Both the position numbers and the translations under genes were made by a program. Positions 61,787 through 64,000 of a DNA stretch of 64,000 bases are shown piece after piece; position 1 is the first letter of the stretch, and each line of letters opens with the position of its first letter. The DNA comes from Sipunculus nudus (Eukaryota; Annelida; Sipuncula; Golfingiida; Sipunculidae), in NCBI GenBank assembly GCA_026874595.1, contig CM049311.1:69297453-69361452 (forward strand), in the 5' to 3' direction. The notes beneath the pieces were generated by a model. It was given only the letters and a program-made list of their open reading frames with translations, ran no database searches and was not told where the DNA came from.

Positions 61787-63178
61787 TTAGCGAACTGTTT
61801 GCCCATACGATGGTGTGGCATGGTCCATTGTCTGTTTGTTAACCAATACTATCTCAAAAATGGCAGGAACTAGCATCACCAAATTTTTTGCAAAATAAAT
61901 CAGTCATCTGAAAGACTATCTGATTTTGCTTATGTTTTTGCTATCTGTATTTACTTAGATTTAATAGGGAAAAGGCTAAAAAAAACTTTTAAAAATCTTT
62001 TTCTCCGAAACTGTCCAGCCAAATTGTTCAATATTTCACAGAAATAATTTCTGAAACAATGTCTCTCAAGTTTGTTCAAATGGTTCCAGTTTGGTGATAT
62101 TGCCTAGTTACAGAAAGCTGAACTTAGTCATTTGGCCAAAACAGGATACTAAAATAACAGGATCAGAAATGGCTGGAGCTGTCATCACCAGATTTACTGC
62201 AAATGTTGGTCACATGACTCATATTTAAAATAGAGGTATTGTGGTGCCACGTGCATCGACCTTTTGGTACGGGATCATCTGTACATTAACCCATAATTTT
62301 TCAGGAATAGCTGGTGCTAGCATCCTCACATTTTGTGTAAGAATCTGTCACATGTCAATTGTTGTGGTATTGAGCTTTTTGTGGTGCCACCTGCAATAAC
62401 TTTTTATGGGGGAAAGCTAAAAAACCTTTAAAAATTGTCTTCTCTGAAATCATTGAGCCCAATTGTTCAATATTTCACAGAAATGATCCCAAAGACAAGC
62501 TCTCTCAAGTCTTGGTTTGAGAATTTTGGACAAGTTACAGGAATTTGAACTTATTCATTTGGCCAAGTGAGCATACTAAAATAACAAATCTCAGAAACGA
62601 CAGGAGCCAGCATCACCAAGTTTTGTACAAATATTGGTCACATGACTCATTATGGTCGCATGATTTTTGCCTAGTGTATGTCCCTACTTATTAATCAAGA
62701 GGGATTTGATATATCATCCTGAAATTGTGCATTTCTCTACATCTCAGATAGCTTTGTCATATACAAGACTGGACTGGTAGCACCACCTACAAACATTTTT
62801 TTCTGTGTATATCCTTGCTTATTTCTTTTGAGATATCTGACATATCAGCTAGAAAATGGGCATAATTATATATTTTGGATTGCTTTGTCATATACAAGAC
62901 TTGTGGCGCCACCTACAGATGTTTTGGGTTTCATACATATATCTGTGCATATAACTCAAGAGTTGTTTGAAAGATGTGCCTGAAATTTTGCATGTCTTTA
63001 CATCTTCCATGACTTTCTCATACACAAAATTGGTGGCACCTCCTACAATAATTTTTGTGTTGTGTACATCCATGCCAGTATTTCAGGACTAATGTTGGTG
63101 AAATTGGTGCTTGTACTCAGGTTCAAATGTTTAGTAGTTGCTATGTACATATCCTTGTCACACATGTACTTGAACTAG
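61787..63178 (+). mobile_element. T-family element T-b
   Basis: Head TTAGCGAACTG at 61787, then ATGGTGTGGCATGGTCC, GTCTGTTTGTTAACC and 'atactatctc'. The body first matches T1/T2 and then, from about 62640, 135-bp units like those in T3 with GTGGCGCCACC. It may end at CTAG 63175-63178, where GTTCAA...TACAT and ATGTAC-TTGAAC could fold back. The end is less certain than for T1 and T2. Confidence 0.5.
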
Positions 63179-63410
63179 AATACGGGTAGTCGACAAGCGA
63201 TTATGTGTATCCGCCTAAATCAGAGTGGAACGGGTGAAGTGAGGCATGGATTGAGTGGCAAGGGGAAATAGAGTGAAGTGTTGCACATTAGCCTGGATAT
63301 CTGCAGCCAAATTGTGTATGTAGGTTGCCCCCCCCCCCCACCACCACAAAATCCAGAAAGCCACCCAAGTTGTATACATATGCAAAATTTAAGGCAGATA
63401 GGTCAAACCA

Positions 63411-64000
63411 CTATATGTATATGAGTGATTTTAGCCCGTGGCAGACAAACAGATGGACGCTGAGCAAAAATGGTTTCAGGTGATGCCACCAGTTTTGCGT
63501 ATGATAAAGAGCTATGTGAGAACTATACACATGCAAAACTTTGGCCCAATCGGTCAAACCGTTCCAAGATATGAGGTTGGATGTCTGCTGCATAAACTAG
63601 AATGCAGGTGGCGCCACCTGTCATAAAATCAAGAGAGCTGTCGGGGATGTATAAACCTGCAAAATTTTAGGCAGATATGTCAAACCACTGCCGAGATATG
63701 AGTGATTTTATCCCATGGCAGACAAACAGACAGGAGCTGTGCAAAAATGGCTGCAGGTGGTGCCACCAGTTTTGCGTATGATAAAGAGCTATGTAAGATC
63801 TATACACATGCACAATTTTGGCCCAGTCGGTCAAACTGTTCCCGAGATATGAGCTTGAATATCTGCAGCGTAAACGTGAATGTAGGTGGCGCCACCTATC
63901 ATAAAATCAGAAAAGCTATCCAGGATGTATACGCATGCCGAATTTCAGGTGAATTAGTCAAGTCACTGCAGAGATATGAGTGATTTTAACCCAAGGCAGA
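63411..64000 (+). repeat. 277-bp tandem array with GGTGGCGCCACC, runs off the window
   Basis: GGTGGCGCCACC followed by 'tcataaaatc' occurs near 63605 and 63883, about 277 bp apart. Each period consists of two related half-units, each with 'ggtcaaac' and 'gagatatgag'. Frames of 62-93 codons here come from the repeat. A C tract lies at about 63330-63340, and 63179-63410 shows no gene. Confidence 0.6.

Overview
The window reads as AT-rich nuclear DNA of an invertebrate animal, most likely a bivalve mollusc. That guess rests on repeat families I recognise from molluscan genomes: hairpin-ended elements with GTCCGTC runs, cores of 145-340 bp tandem units, and termini such as ATGCCCCCGCC or ACATCTAG. 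No complete protein-coding gene is visible. Nearly all open frames are under 110 codons and lie inside repeats. The best coding signal is one exon (4662-4817, minus) matching the Walker A region of SWSAP1, a RAD51-paralog-like ATPase. A few weak splice-bounded mini-exons lie at 33.6-38.6 kb and 54.3 kb, around a CpG-containing, promoter-like segment with two perfect CRE octamers at 38.4 kb.

The dominant structure is a very large, nearly perfect inverted duplication. Positions 6053-17103 reappear as the reverse complement at 42622-53673 (about 11.05 kb per arm, at least seven substitutions and one homopolymer length difference noticed), around a 25.5-kb spacer. The left arm's outer edge lies inside one repeat element ('X', tail part) and the right arm's inner edge abuts the head part of an X element. 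If the spacer is flipped on paper, the two X pieces flank one arm in the correct order. This suggests that an arm-sized segment was copied into an X element and the spacer later inverted by recombination between the arms.

The repeats form a coherent set of non-autonomous elements. Several (H2, P, T1, T2, T-b) start with TTA, usually carry a hairpin or conserved head, then GTCCGTC-type runs and GTTAAC, then a tandem core, and end at CTAG, usually after a hairpin. X, Y and Z share the TTA/CTAG-like palindromic head. Three insertions (H2, P, Y2) can be compared with uninterrupted copies of their host repeat inside the window, and none shows a target-site duplication, as expected for Helitron/Helentron-type insertion. 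Cut-and-paste relics are also present: two hAT-like elements with 8-bp duplications and one Harbinger-like MITE with a TAA duplication.

Layout: 1-5045 mostly single-copy with a degenerate tandem duplication, a hAT MITE and the SWSAP1-like exon; 5046-6052 X tail; 6053-17103 left arm; 17104-32181 dense X/Y/T repeats with a Harbinger MITE; 32182-42533 mostly single-copy with candidate exons, promoter-like DNA and a hAT element; 42534-42621 X head; 42622-53673 right arm; 53674-55580 single-copy; 55581-60702 X tail, Z, nested P and a full X; 60703-61786 single-copy; 61787-64000 T-b and a further tandem array.
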